The notes under the pieces: generated by a model
Database searches by the model: none
What the model was told of the DNA's origin: nothing
Seen by the model: only the letters and a program-made list of their open reading frames with translations
In this document: one piece after another, positions 1 to 5,437 of the stretch
Layout: the number at the start of each line of letters is the position of its first letter
How positions within the stretch are numbered: position 1 is the stretch's first letter
Assembly (NCBI GenBank): GCA_035715525.1
Contig: DASTLA010000034.1
Coordinates: 1 to 13,800 of the forward strand
DNA: 13,800 nt
Direction of reading: 5' to 3'
DNA from: JAHBWI01 sp035715525
GTDB lineage: Bacteria; Nitrospirota; Nitrospiria; Nitrospirales; Nitrospiraceae
Position numbers and translations under genes: made by a program

Positions 1-473
1 AACAAGGCGGGATTTTCTTCAATGAATCGACGGCCAAGTCCGTGCTGTCGTCGCTTCGTACGGCGATCTCGGGCGAGGTCAGCGGCGCGACGACCTACAC
101 CAGCGTCGGTCAAATTGGATTCAAGACAGAGCGGGACGGGACGATGACGGTGGATGATGCCAAATTGAGCGCGGCCTTGAGCGGAAACTACACCGCCGTC
201 CGATCGCTGTTTCTCAACCAAACGACTATTACAGGGATCGCGCAGCGTATCACGAGTGCCGTCGACGTGCTTGATGACGTGGAGACAGGCAGCTTCACGA
301 TTCGGAAGAACTCCATCACCGACCAAATCAGCGATCTGGCCGACGACATCGCTCGAAAAGAAGATGCCGCGTCCCGTTACGAAGAGCGGCTGCGGCTTCA
401 ATTCGCGCAGCTGGACAGCCTTCTGAGGCAGCTCCAGAGTCAATCGACGTTTCTTCAGTCTAGGCTCGGATAG
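1..473 (+). CDS. fliD: Flagellar filament cap protein FliD, C-terminal part (5' end outside window)
   Basis: The reading frame is open from base 3 with no start codon of its own, so this is the last 156 or so residues of a longer gene; the stop is TAG at 471-473. FliD (hook-associated protein 2) forms the cap at the filament tip and promotes flagellin insertion outside the cell. The visible part contains a typical FliD_C stretch (residues like DGTMTVDDAKL, then LSGNYTAVRSLF). It ends in a long heptad-rich helix (SDLADDIARKEDAASRYEERL) followed by LDSLLRQLQSQSTFLQSRL, which matches the family's terminal D0 coiled coil. The adjacent fliS begins 9 bases downstream and supports the call. A GTG at 42 is only an internal valine codon. 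Confidence is high for the family; nothing can be said about the missing N-terminal part. Confidence 0.9.
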   Translation, partial: QGGIFFNESTAKSVLSSLRTAISGEVSGATTYTSVGQIGFKTERDGTMTVDDAKLSAALSGNYTAVRSLFLNQTTITGIAQRITSAVDVLDDVETGSFTIRKNSITDQISDLADDIARKEDAASRYEERLRLQFAQLDSLLRQLQSQSTFLQSRLG

Positions 474-482
474 AGGTGGGGC

Positions 483-875
483 ATGGTCGTTAACGCGGCA
501 CAGCAGTATCGACAGACCCAAATAATGACCGCCAATCAGGTCCAGTTGATTGTGTTGCTGTATGACTCCGCCATTCAATCGTTGGAACTGGCTCGCGAGG
601 CGATCCATATCAATAATTACAAAGACAAGGCGCGATTTCTTGACCGCAGCCTTGCCATCCTGGGCGAGCTCTCCAGCGTGCTCGATTTCGAGCGGGGCGG
701 GGAGATCGCCAAATCCCTCCACCGCTTGTACGAATTCATGATTCACCAGTGTATGCAGGCAAACCTGCGGCACAGCGAGAACCATTTGGACGGTCCCATC
801 CGTTGTCTGGTCACGTTGCGTGAAGGGTGGCAGGTCGTGGCGAGGCAAGAGGCGCCCACTCCCGTGGGCCGATAG
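483..875 (+). CDS. fliS: Flagellin export chaperone FliS
   Basis: This 130-residue protein is the usual length for FliS, the cytoplasmic chaperone that binds the C-terminus of flagellin and prevents premature polymerisation before type III export. Family marks are visible: an N-terminal AAQQYRQTQI segment, the LLYD motif at about residues 25-28, and a helical GGEIAKSLHRLYEFM block at about 72-86 followed by a QANL segment. ATG 483 is preceded by AGAGGTGGGGC, a good ribosome binding site. The gene lies 9 bases after the fliD stop and is followed within 4 bases by a possible GTG start of a FliT-like gene, so fliD-fliS-fliT-like are probably co-transcribed and translationally coupled. Confidence 0.93.
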   Translation: MVVNAAQQYRQTQIMTANQVQLIVLLYDSAIQSLELAREAIHINNYKDKARFLDRSLAILGELSSVLDFERGGEIAKSLHRLYEFMIHQCMQANLRHSENHLDGPIRCLVTLREGWQVVARQEAPTPVGR

Positions 876-879
876 CGAC

Positions 880-1191
880 GTGCGAGATCAGATGCACGCA
901 GCCGAACGATTGACCCATGCCGCGTTGGATGCCGTACAAGCCGGAGATTGGGCGCTGGTGGGCCTATGCTATGTCGAAAGGGAGAGGTGTCTGGCAACCC
1001 TTCCGGTCGATCGGACCATTGCGGCGCGCTTGCTGGCGTTGGATGAACAGGTCAGAAGGGCCGCCCATGTGGCTCAGGCCGCACTTGCCGAACAGCTAGC
1101 CGAATCGGCGCGGACGCGACGGCATTTGCTCCAGATCAAGGCGGTCCATGGAGCGGCCGATCGCGCGTCGGGTTTTCATCGCGCGGCCTAA
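880..1191 (+). CDS. Small FliT-like protein downstream of fliS
   Basis: A protein of about 103 residues is read from GTG 880, four bases after the fliS stop; ATG 892 in the same frame is an alternative start. An upstream GTG at 820 would overlap fliS by 56 bases and is less likely. The protein is predicted almost wholly helical and contains a GDWALVGLCYVERERCLATL segment (about residues 22-41). This recalls the pattern of FliT-type chaperones, in which a helix with an aromatic residue and an ExR pair precedes a second helix. FliT normally follows fliS and chaperones FliD, so position and size agree. Sequence similarity is weak, so the family is inferred mainly from context. No strong ribosome binding site is visible, which fits coupling to fliS translation. 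Confidence 0.6.
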   Translation: MRDQMHAAERLTHAALDAVQAGDWALVGLCYVERERCLATLPVDRTIAARLLALDEQVRRAAHVAQAALAEQLAESARTRRHLLQIKAVHGAADRASGFHRAA

Positions 1192-1200
1192 CCGCTATTC

Positions 1201-1217
1201 AGCCCGTCCGTAGGGCT
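1201..1217 (+). terminator. Weak hairpin after the fliD-fliS operon, possible terminator
   Basis: AGCCC (1201-1205) pairs with GGGCT (1213-1217) across a 7-base loop and is followed by TCCCTTTCC. The stem is only 5 bp and the T tract is interrupted, so it is at best a weak intrinsic terminator between the FliT-like gene and the PilZ gene. Confidence 0.25.
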
Positions 1218-1318
1218 TCCCTTTCCATGGCAGGACAGTTATCGACGCCGCTGTTCCGGGCGAGGTTCGACCTCTAATGACGTGTCCAAGGTCTGTAGCA
1301 AACATCGGTGAGGATTCT

Positions 1319-1930
1319 ATGAGCCAGCGTACGCCGACTTCTCCTGTCACGTCTGCTCACGCTTATAAGACCGAAGAGCGGCGGGAATGGCTCCGTATCG
1401 ATGACCGGATCCTATTGGAACACGGGCTCGTCGGCGAGCCTTTCGATAGTGCGAACTTCGACTCGCCTCCGGTGACGGAAGAAGCGATTGCCACCGCAGT
1501 CGCAAAACCGACCTTGGATCTGCTCTCGCGCGCCGGTGAGAGCTTGGCCGGATCGCCTTTGCTGCCGTGGGTGTCAAAAATCGATTGGATGTTGGAGACG
1601 ATCCTTAAGTCCTTGGCCAAGATGCATCCCGGGAGCGTCTCGATTGCGAGGTTGACTGAGGTGAACCTGAGCGCCGGAGGACTGAGCTTTGTGACCGCTC
1701 GCCAGTATAAGAGCGGCGATCTGCTCGCGTTGCGGCTGATTCTTCCTCCTTTTACGCTCATTCACGCCACGGCGAAAATCAGCCGGATCATTGCTGAAGG
1801 CGGCCCCGGATCCGGGTATCGCGTGGCTTCACAATTCGAACAATTGGCAGCGGACGACCAGGAACATATCATTCGACACATTCTCCAGGTGCAGGCCGAG
1901 AGATTACGGGCAAGGAAACCCGGTCAATAA
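1319..1930 (+). CDS. PilZ domain protein (c-di-GMP receptor) with a long internal insertion
   Basis: Read from ATG 1319, which has GTGAGGATTCT just upstream, this gives 203 residues; an in-frame ATG at 1277 lacks a good ribosome binding site. PilZ domains bind c-di-GMP through an RxxxR motif and a (D/N)xSxxG motif. Both are intact: R22-E-W-L-R26, and N116-L-S118-A-G-G121. They are about 90 residues apart, much more than in a compact PilZ domain. The insertion has an acidic, Ala-rich part (about 40-75) and a short amphipathic helix with hydrophobic spacing (SKIDWMLETILKSLAKM, about 86-102). That suggests an oligomerisation element like those of helical-insert PilZ proteins. In a flagellar locus a role in c-di-GMP control of motility, for example as a YcgR-like brake, is plausible but not shown. 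The gene converges on the minus-strand ATPase gene 26 bases away. Confidence 0.8.
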   Translation: MSQRTPTSPVTSAHAYKTEERREWLRIDDRILLEHGLVGEPFDSANFDSPPVTEEAIATAVAKPTLDLLSRAGESLAGSPLLPWVSKIDWMLETILKSLAKMHPGSVSIARLTEVNLSAGGLSFVTARQYKSGDLLALRLILPPFTLIHATAKISRIIAEGGPGSGYRVASQFEQLAADDQEHIIRHILQVQAERLRARKPGQ

Positions 1931-1956
1931 ATGCTAACGCTGCTTGTCGAACGTAA

Positions 1957-2898
1957 TTACGCGGCCGGCGTCGTACGACCCGCTTCGACCCGGTCGTATG
2001 AAGAAGCCGCTGGCTGGGGACGAGACAAAACGTGAAGCAGCGCGTCGGCCGCCTTGTCCAAGGCCTGAGCGGCGGGCGCCGTCGGCTCCATCTCGACGAC
2101 GGGCAGGTAGCTGCGAACGGCACGAACGACCGCGGGGTCGTCGGGAATTTCCCCGAGCATGGTCAGGTCTCCTCCCACGTACTCCTTCAACAACTTCTTT
2201 AACTGTAGAACGTTCACCCTCGATTTTCCTGAGATCCTGTTTACGATCAGTCGAGGCTCGAACCCCTGGAGCGTATGCGCAGCGATCTCCCTGGCGTTGG
2301 GATCCGTCTCCTGTACCACCTGGATCACCTCTTCGATGCTTCCGAAATCCCGTTCGGACAAGGCATCGCTCACCGCATCGCGCACCAGGAAGGCGGACAG
2401 TACACGTCGTATGGCAGCCAACTTGATGAATCGGTAGAGATCGAGCACCGAGGTGGGGTCGGGGGTTGCTACGGCAATGTAATGATCGGCCATGAGGAAA
2501 AAGTCCAGGGCGTGATAACTGGTCCCCGCGCCGATATCGACCATGATGACATCCGCTTGCAGCTGTTTGAAATGTCGGATCAATCGCTTCTTCTTGCCGT
2601 AAGGAAGATTGGCTGTGGCGAGGGTTTCGCCGGTTCCTGGAATGAGTTGAAGGAAAGGATGAGCCGAAACCGGCTGGAGGACCTCATCCAGCCGCTCTAC
2701 GCGCCGGTCGATAAAGTCGGTGAGGGTCAACGTAGGATGCAGCATCCCAAACAGAATATGGGCGTCGGCTCCTCCGACGTCCAAGTCCGCCAGCACCACG
2801 CGTTGCCCGCGTTTGGCCAGCAACATCGCGAGATTGGCAGCGACAATGCTTTTTCCGACCCCGCCTTTTCCTGATCCTACCGAAACGATCGTCGCCAT
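1957..2898 (-). CDS. MinD/ParA-family P-loop ATPase, FlhG (FleN/YlxH)-like
   Basis: This 313-residue cytoplasmic ATPase starts at ATG 2898 (reading leftward); an upstream extension to a TTG near 3003 is not convincing. The deviant Walker A motif GSGKGGVGKS lies at residues 8-17, with signature lysine K11 and catalytic-site lysine K16. A switch-like DLDVGGADAHILFG follows at 38-51 and a Walker B-like DIGAG at 121-125. Further marks are ANLPYGKKKRLIRHF (96-110), PDPTSVLDLYRFIK (147-159) and a late GEIPDD (249-254). FlhG sets flagellar number and placement with FlhF. This protein begins directly at the P-loop, so it lacks the N-terminal DQAxxL segment with which canonical FlhG stimulates FlhF. 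It may therefore be a paralogue with another partner. It diverges from the HTH gene at 3043 and has a FliA-like promoter upstream. Confidence 0.85.
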   Translation of the reverse strand: MATIVSVGSGKGGVGKSIVAANLAMLLAKRGQRVVLADLDVGGADAHILFGMLHPTLTLTDFIDRRVERLDEVLQPVSAHPFLQLIPGTGETLATANLPYGKKKRLIRHFKQLQADVIMVDIGAGTSYHALDFFLMADHYIAVATPDPTSVLDLYRFIKLAAIRRVLSAFLVRDAVSDALSERDFGSIEEVIQVVQETDPNAREIAAHTLQGFEPRLIVNRISGKSRVNVLQLKKLLKEYVGGDLTMLGEIPDDPAVVRAVRSYLPVVEMEPTAPAAQALDKAADALLHVLSRPQPAASSYDRVEAGRTTPAA

Positions 2899-2939
2899 CG
2901 ATGCCAGTCTTGCTCCGTTGTATCGAATTGTCGCTATTC

Positions 2940-2966
2940 GTGTCGGTTGATTTTCTGAAAAGTTTA
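2940..2966 (-). promoter_or_regulatory. FliA (sigma-28)-like promoter for the MinD/FlhG-like gene
   Basis: On the minus strand TAAACTTT (2966-2959) is followed by exactly 11 bases and then ACCGACAC (2947-2940). The enterobacterial sigma-28 consensus is TAAAGTTT-N11-GCCGATAA, giving 7 of 8 and 5 of 8 matches with the ideal spacing. Transcription would begin near 2933, leaving a leader of about 35 bases before the ATG at 2898. The leader has no strong Shine-Dalgarno sequence. Whether this organism's FliA uses the same consensus is assumed. Confidence 0.4.
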
Positions 2967-3004
2967 GCCGCGATCTACCGGCCGGACTGACCAACAACGT
3001 CAAC

Positions 3005-3032
3005 TAAAGTTTAACGAGGGGCACACCGATAT
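3005..3032 (+). promoter_or_regulatory. FliA (sigma-28)-like promoter for the HTH gene
   Basis: TAAAGTTT at 3005-3012 is a perfect match to the sigma-28 -35 element. A spacer of 12 bases leads to ACCGATAT at 3025-3032, which matches CCGATA of the -10 element GCCGATAA. The spacer is one base longer than the usual 11. Transcription would start near 3038, only about 5 bases before the ATG at 3043. Either the transcript is nearly leaderless or translation begins further downstream. Confidence 0.45.
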
Positions 3033-3042
3033 CTCATCCGTC

Positions 3043-3273
3043 ATGAACGATGCGATGGCGGCAACAACCAACGTGAACCTCGACGGTGCAGCACATTCGG
3101 ATAGCGAGATATTGACCGTGATGGAAGTGGCCCGCTTTCTTCGCGTGCCGAAGTCCACGGTGTACAAGCTCGCGCGTCTGGGGCAGCTGCCGGCTTCCAA
3201 AATTGGCAAGCATTGGCGGTTTCTCCGGCGGGATATCCATGAATGGATGCACAGCCGAGGACATCAGGGCTGA
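3043..3273 (+). CDS. Small excisionase/MerR-type helix-turn-helix DNA-binding protein
   Basis: This 76-residue protein has one HTH_17-type (excisionase family) domain at about residues 23-70. EVARFLRVPKSTVYKLARLG is the helix-turn-helix with its recognition helix. KIGKHWRFLRRDIHEWM is the wing segment and terminal helix that typify the family. The first 20 or so residues look unstructured. No strong ribosome binding site precedes ATG 3043 (a GAGGGG lies 21 bases upstream), so ATG 3055 or GTG 3073 are possible starts; the domain itself begins near residue 23. It is divergent from the MinD/FlhG-like gene, with FliA-like promoters facing both ways. It could regulate its own region or a flagellar target, but no target can be read from the sequence. 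There is no integrase or other phage gene nearby, so a role in excision is unlikely. Confidence 0.82.
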   Translation: MNDAMAATTNVNLDGAAHSDSEILTVMEVARFLRVPKSTVYKLARLGQLPASKIGKHWRFLRRDIHEWMHSRGHQG

Positions 3274-3286
3274 CCCCTTCTCGATT

Positions 3287-3311
3287 CGGATCGCACGAAA
3301 TCGGTGATCCG
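3287..3311. other. Inverted repeat between the HTH gene and cheR
   Basis: CGGATCGC (3287-3294) can pair with GTGATCCG (3304-3311), an 8-bp stem with one G-T pair around a 9-base loop. No T tract follows, so a classical intrinsic terminator is not indicated. It may be an operator, a Rho-related or processing structure, or chance. The remaining bases up to the cheR ribosome binding site show no recognisable promoter. Confidence 0.3.
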
Positions 3312-3385
3312 TGAGATACGGCCTATTCGCCTGCGCTATGCGGCCGCGGTGAATTCGTGCGTGCTGCACAGCCGTAAGGAAGCAC

Positions 3386-4249
3386 ATGGTCGACGGGAAC
3401 ACGGCAAAGAACCTCGACGAAACCAGCACCGTCATGGGCCTTGAAACATTCAGACAGCTTCGAGACCTGATCTATGAGCATACCGGAATCCACTTCCAGG
3501 AAAACAAAAAGTACCTGCTTGAAAACCGCCTCCAACCGCGTCTGAAGGAGTGTCGATGTCGTTCCTACCAAGAGTATCTGAACTTCCTGAGATTCGACGC
3601 CTACCGTGACCGTGAATTCACCGGTCTGTATGCGGTGATTACTACGAACGAGACCTACTTTTATCGGGACGAAGCCCAGTTGGAAACATTCATGAAGGTG
3701 ATCGTGCCGGCGGTCATGAAGATGAACGAAGCCACGCGCCAGCTTCGCCTCTGGAGCGCGGCTTGTTCAACAGGCGACGAGCCCTACACATTGGCCATGC
3801 TGCTTCGAGATCATGCTCCGTTGGCGAATTGGTCGATCGAGATCCTGGCCACGGATATCAGCGAACAGGTGCTGGACGTCGGGAGAAAAGGCGTCTATAG
3901 CGCCCACTCATTGAGAAAGGTGCCGCAGGCCCTGCAGGCCAAATACTTCAGCGGCACGAAGGAAGAGCGGGTTTTGGTGCCCCACGTCAAAAACCTCGTC
4001 AAGTTCATGCAGTTGAATTTGTACGATCGAGTCCGGCTGAAGCTGGTACGTGGGATCGACATCATCTTTTGTCGGAATTGCCTCATCTATTTCGATGAGA
4101 AAGCCAAGGGGCAAATCGTGTCGGATTTGCGTGATGCCCTTCGGCCCAAAGGTTACCTCGTCATCGGGTTCTCGGAGAACCTCCATGACAAGGGGGGATT
4201 GTTCAAAGCCATTCATTCCGGTCGTTCCGTGGTCTACGAAAAACAGTAA
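3386..4249 (+). CDS. cheR: Chemotaxis protein methyltransferase CheR
   Basis: CheR transfers methyl groups from S-adenosylmethionine to glutamates on chemoreceptors, tuning adaptation. The 287-residue product has the usual length. An N-terminal helical domain (about 18-80) precedes the conserved ITTNETYFYRD (85-95). The SAM-binding segment WSAACSTGDEPYTLAM (123-138) follows, with an alanine where AGCSTG is more usual, then ATDIS (155-159). FCRNCLIYF (228-236) and the late GFSENL (261-266) are the other family landmarks. ATG 3386 has TAAGGA six bases upstream. There is no TPR or other C-terminal extension. It heads the chemotaxis block, 12 bases before cheY, and is probably co-transcribed with it. 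The single receptor in this window lacks a C-terminal NWETF-type tether, so CheR presumably acts without tethering there. Confidence 0.96.
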   Translation: MVDGNTAKNLDETSTVMGLETFRQLRDLIYEHTGIHFQENKKYLLENRLQPRLKECRCRSYQEYLNFLRFDAYRDREFTGLYAVITTNETYFYRDEAQLETFMKVIVPAVMKMNEATRQLRLWSAACSTGDEPYTLAMLLRDHAPLANWSIEILATDISEQVLDVGRKGVYSAHSLRKVPQALQAKYFSGTKEERVLVPHVKNLVKFMQLNLYDRVRLKLVRGIDIIFCRNCLIYFDEKAKGQIVSDLRDALRPKGYLVIGFSENLHDKGGLFKAIHSGRSVVYEKQ

Positions 4250-4261
4250 GGAGGTCCGTCC

Positions 4262-4642
4262 ATGCCAGCTGACCCGAATATGAAGATATTGGTCGTCGAC
4301 GACATGTCCACCATGCGCCGCATCGTGAAGAACATCCTCAAGCAGCTCGGGTTCAACAACCTTGAAGAGGCCGAAAACGGACAAGATGCCTTGACCAAAC
4401 TCAAGGCGGATAACTACGGCTTCGTAGTCTCGGACTGGAACATGCCGGTGATGATGGGCATCGACATGCTGCGCGCGATCCGAGCGGACGATCAACTGAA
4501 GAAGATCCCCGTCTTAATGGTCACGGCCGAGGCCCAAAAAGAGAATCTCATCGAAGCAGTGCAGGCCGGGGTCAGCAACTACATCGTGAAGCCATTCACG
4601 GCGGAAACGATGCAGGAGAAGATCAGCAAGATATTCAAGTGA
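4262..4642 (+). CDS. cheY: Chemotaxis response regulator CheY
   Basis: This is a single receiver domain of 126 residues, the standard CheY length. The acidic pair D13-D14, phospho-acceptor D58 (in SDWNMP), T88 (VTAEA), Y107 and K110 (YIVKPF) align with D12-D13, D57, T87, Y106 and K109 of the enterobacterial protein. All catalytic and switch positions are therefore present. CheY-P formed by CheA binds FliM at the flagellar switch and changes rotation. A strong AAGGAGGT ribosome binding site ends just upstream of ATG 4262, implying high translation. The gene is 12 bases after cheR and 22 bases before cheZ. The N-terminal MPADPNMKILVVDD and the adjacency to cheZ support the motility CheY rather than another single-domain regulator. 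Confidence 0.96.
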   Translation: MPADPNMKILVVDDMSTMRRIVKNILKQLGFNNLEEAENGQDALTKLKADNYGFVVSDWNMPVMMGIDMLRAIRADDQLKKIPVLMVTAEAQKENLIEAVQAGVSNYIVKPFTAETMQEKISKIFK

Positions 4643-4664
4643 CCGGTCGCAATCCTATGAGGGC

Positions 4665-5318
4665 ATGATGGCACATTTGCGCGCGGGGCAGAAGAAGGAG
4701 ATCGACGTTGAGGACGATGCGTCTGAGCCATCGGATCCCAACACCAAGCTGTACGAGGAACTGGGAGAATTGGCGCGTTTCATCGATACGACAATGAAGA
4801 CCTTGTCGGAATTCAGCACGCCGGTCAGCAATTCGACCGAACAGTTGCCTCAGGCCGTGACACATCTGACCAACTTGAAGGCCATGACCGAACAGGGCAC
4901 GCACGAGGTCATGCGGCAAGTGGAGGCGATGCAAGACAACCATCAGAAAATGGCGAAGGTGCTGGCTCATCTGTCTCACGCTCTGCAGAAGTCGGAGTGC
5001 GACCCCCAGTTGACCGCCCAGCTCAGCACCATCGGAGACACGATCCGGGATGACGATAAACGCCTCGTCGACATCATGACGGCTCTGTCGTTTCAAGATC
5101 TCGTTGCGCAGAGCGTCAACAAGCTCGTGACGATTCTCGATGAAGTGGAACATAAGCTCCTCCAGCTGGTGGTGGTGTTTGGGCCGTACCAGAAACAAGC
5201 GGCCAAGAGCACGCAGGACAAGGCAAGCGAAATGCTACGGCAATTGGAAGCCACAAAAAGTACGTCGATGAACCAGGATCTGGCCGACGAGATCCTCAAG
5301 CAATTCGGTTTTAACTGA
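4665..5318 (+). CDS. cheZ: CheY-P phosphatase CheZ
   Basis: CheZ dephosphorylates CheY-P. The 217-residue product is nearly all helix, as expected for its long four-helix bundle. The signature segment IMTALSFQDLVAQSVNKLV (137-155) contains D145 and Q149 at the i/i+4 spacing of the catalytic Asp-Gln pair (D143 and Q147 in Escherichia coli). The C-terminus LADEILKQFGFN (206-217) matches the CheY-binding peptide that ends E. coli CheZ (DDLLDSLGF), with a linker of about 30 residues before it. Two ATGs (4665 and 4668) follow GAGGG at 4659-4663; the second has the more natural spacing, so the start is uncertain by one codon. It directly follows cheY and precedes cheA, in an arrangement shared with proteobacterial cheYZA clusters. 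Confidence 0.94.
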   Translation: MMAHLRAGQKKEIDVEDDASEPSDPNTKLYEELGELARFIDTTMKTLSEFSTPVSNSTEQLPQAVTHLTNLKAMTEQGTHEVMRQVEAMQDNHQKMAKVLAHLSHALQKSECDPQLTAQLSTIGDTIRDDDKRLVDIMTALSFQDLVAQSVNKLVTILDEVEHKLLQLVVVFGPYQKQAAKSTQDKASEMLRQLEATKSTSMNQDLADEILKQFGFN

Positions 5319-5437
5319 GCGAAGAGCCGAAACGATGGGCGGCGAGTACGCGGAGGCAGTTAATCCGGAATGGTCACGGCACAAGACCTCTGTTGCGATC
5401 TCCCGCCATGTCTCGTTGTCTTGTATCGGAGGGTGCC

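Noticed and set aside
1973..1997. Inverted repeat TACGACC...GGTCGTA near the convergent gene ends
   Set aside because: It lies inside the minus-strand coding region with no T tract on either side, so I could not support a terminator.
1944..2426. Plus-strand Arg/Pro-rich frame opposite the MinD/FlhG-like gene
   Set aside because: The low-complexity Arg/Pro/Ser composition is typical of a shadow; the opposite strand encodes a clear P-loop ATPase.
5350..5437. CGGCAC...TTGC resembling a sigma-54 promoter upstream of cheA
   Set aside because: The GG and GC dinucleotides are 15 bases apart instead of 10, so the spacing is wrong for sigma-54.
5393..5437. Upstream in-frame start for cheA
   Set aside because: CheA orthologues begin close to the Hpt domain, and ATG 5438 has a clear GGAGGG site whereas 5393 does not.
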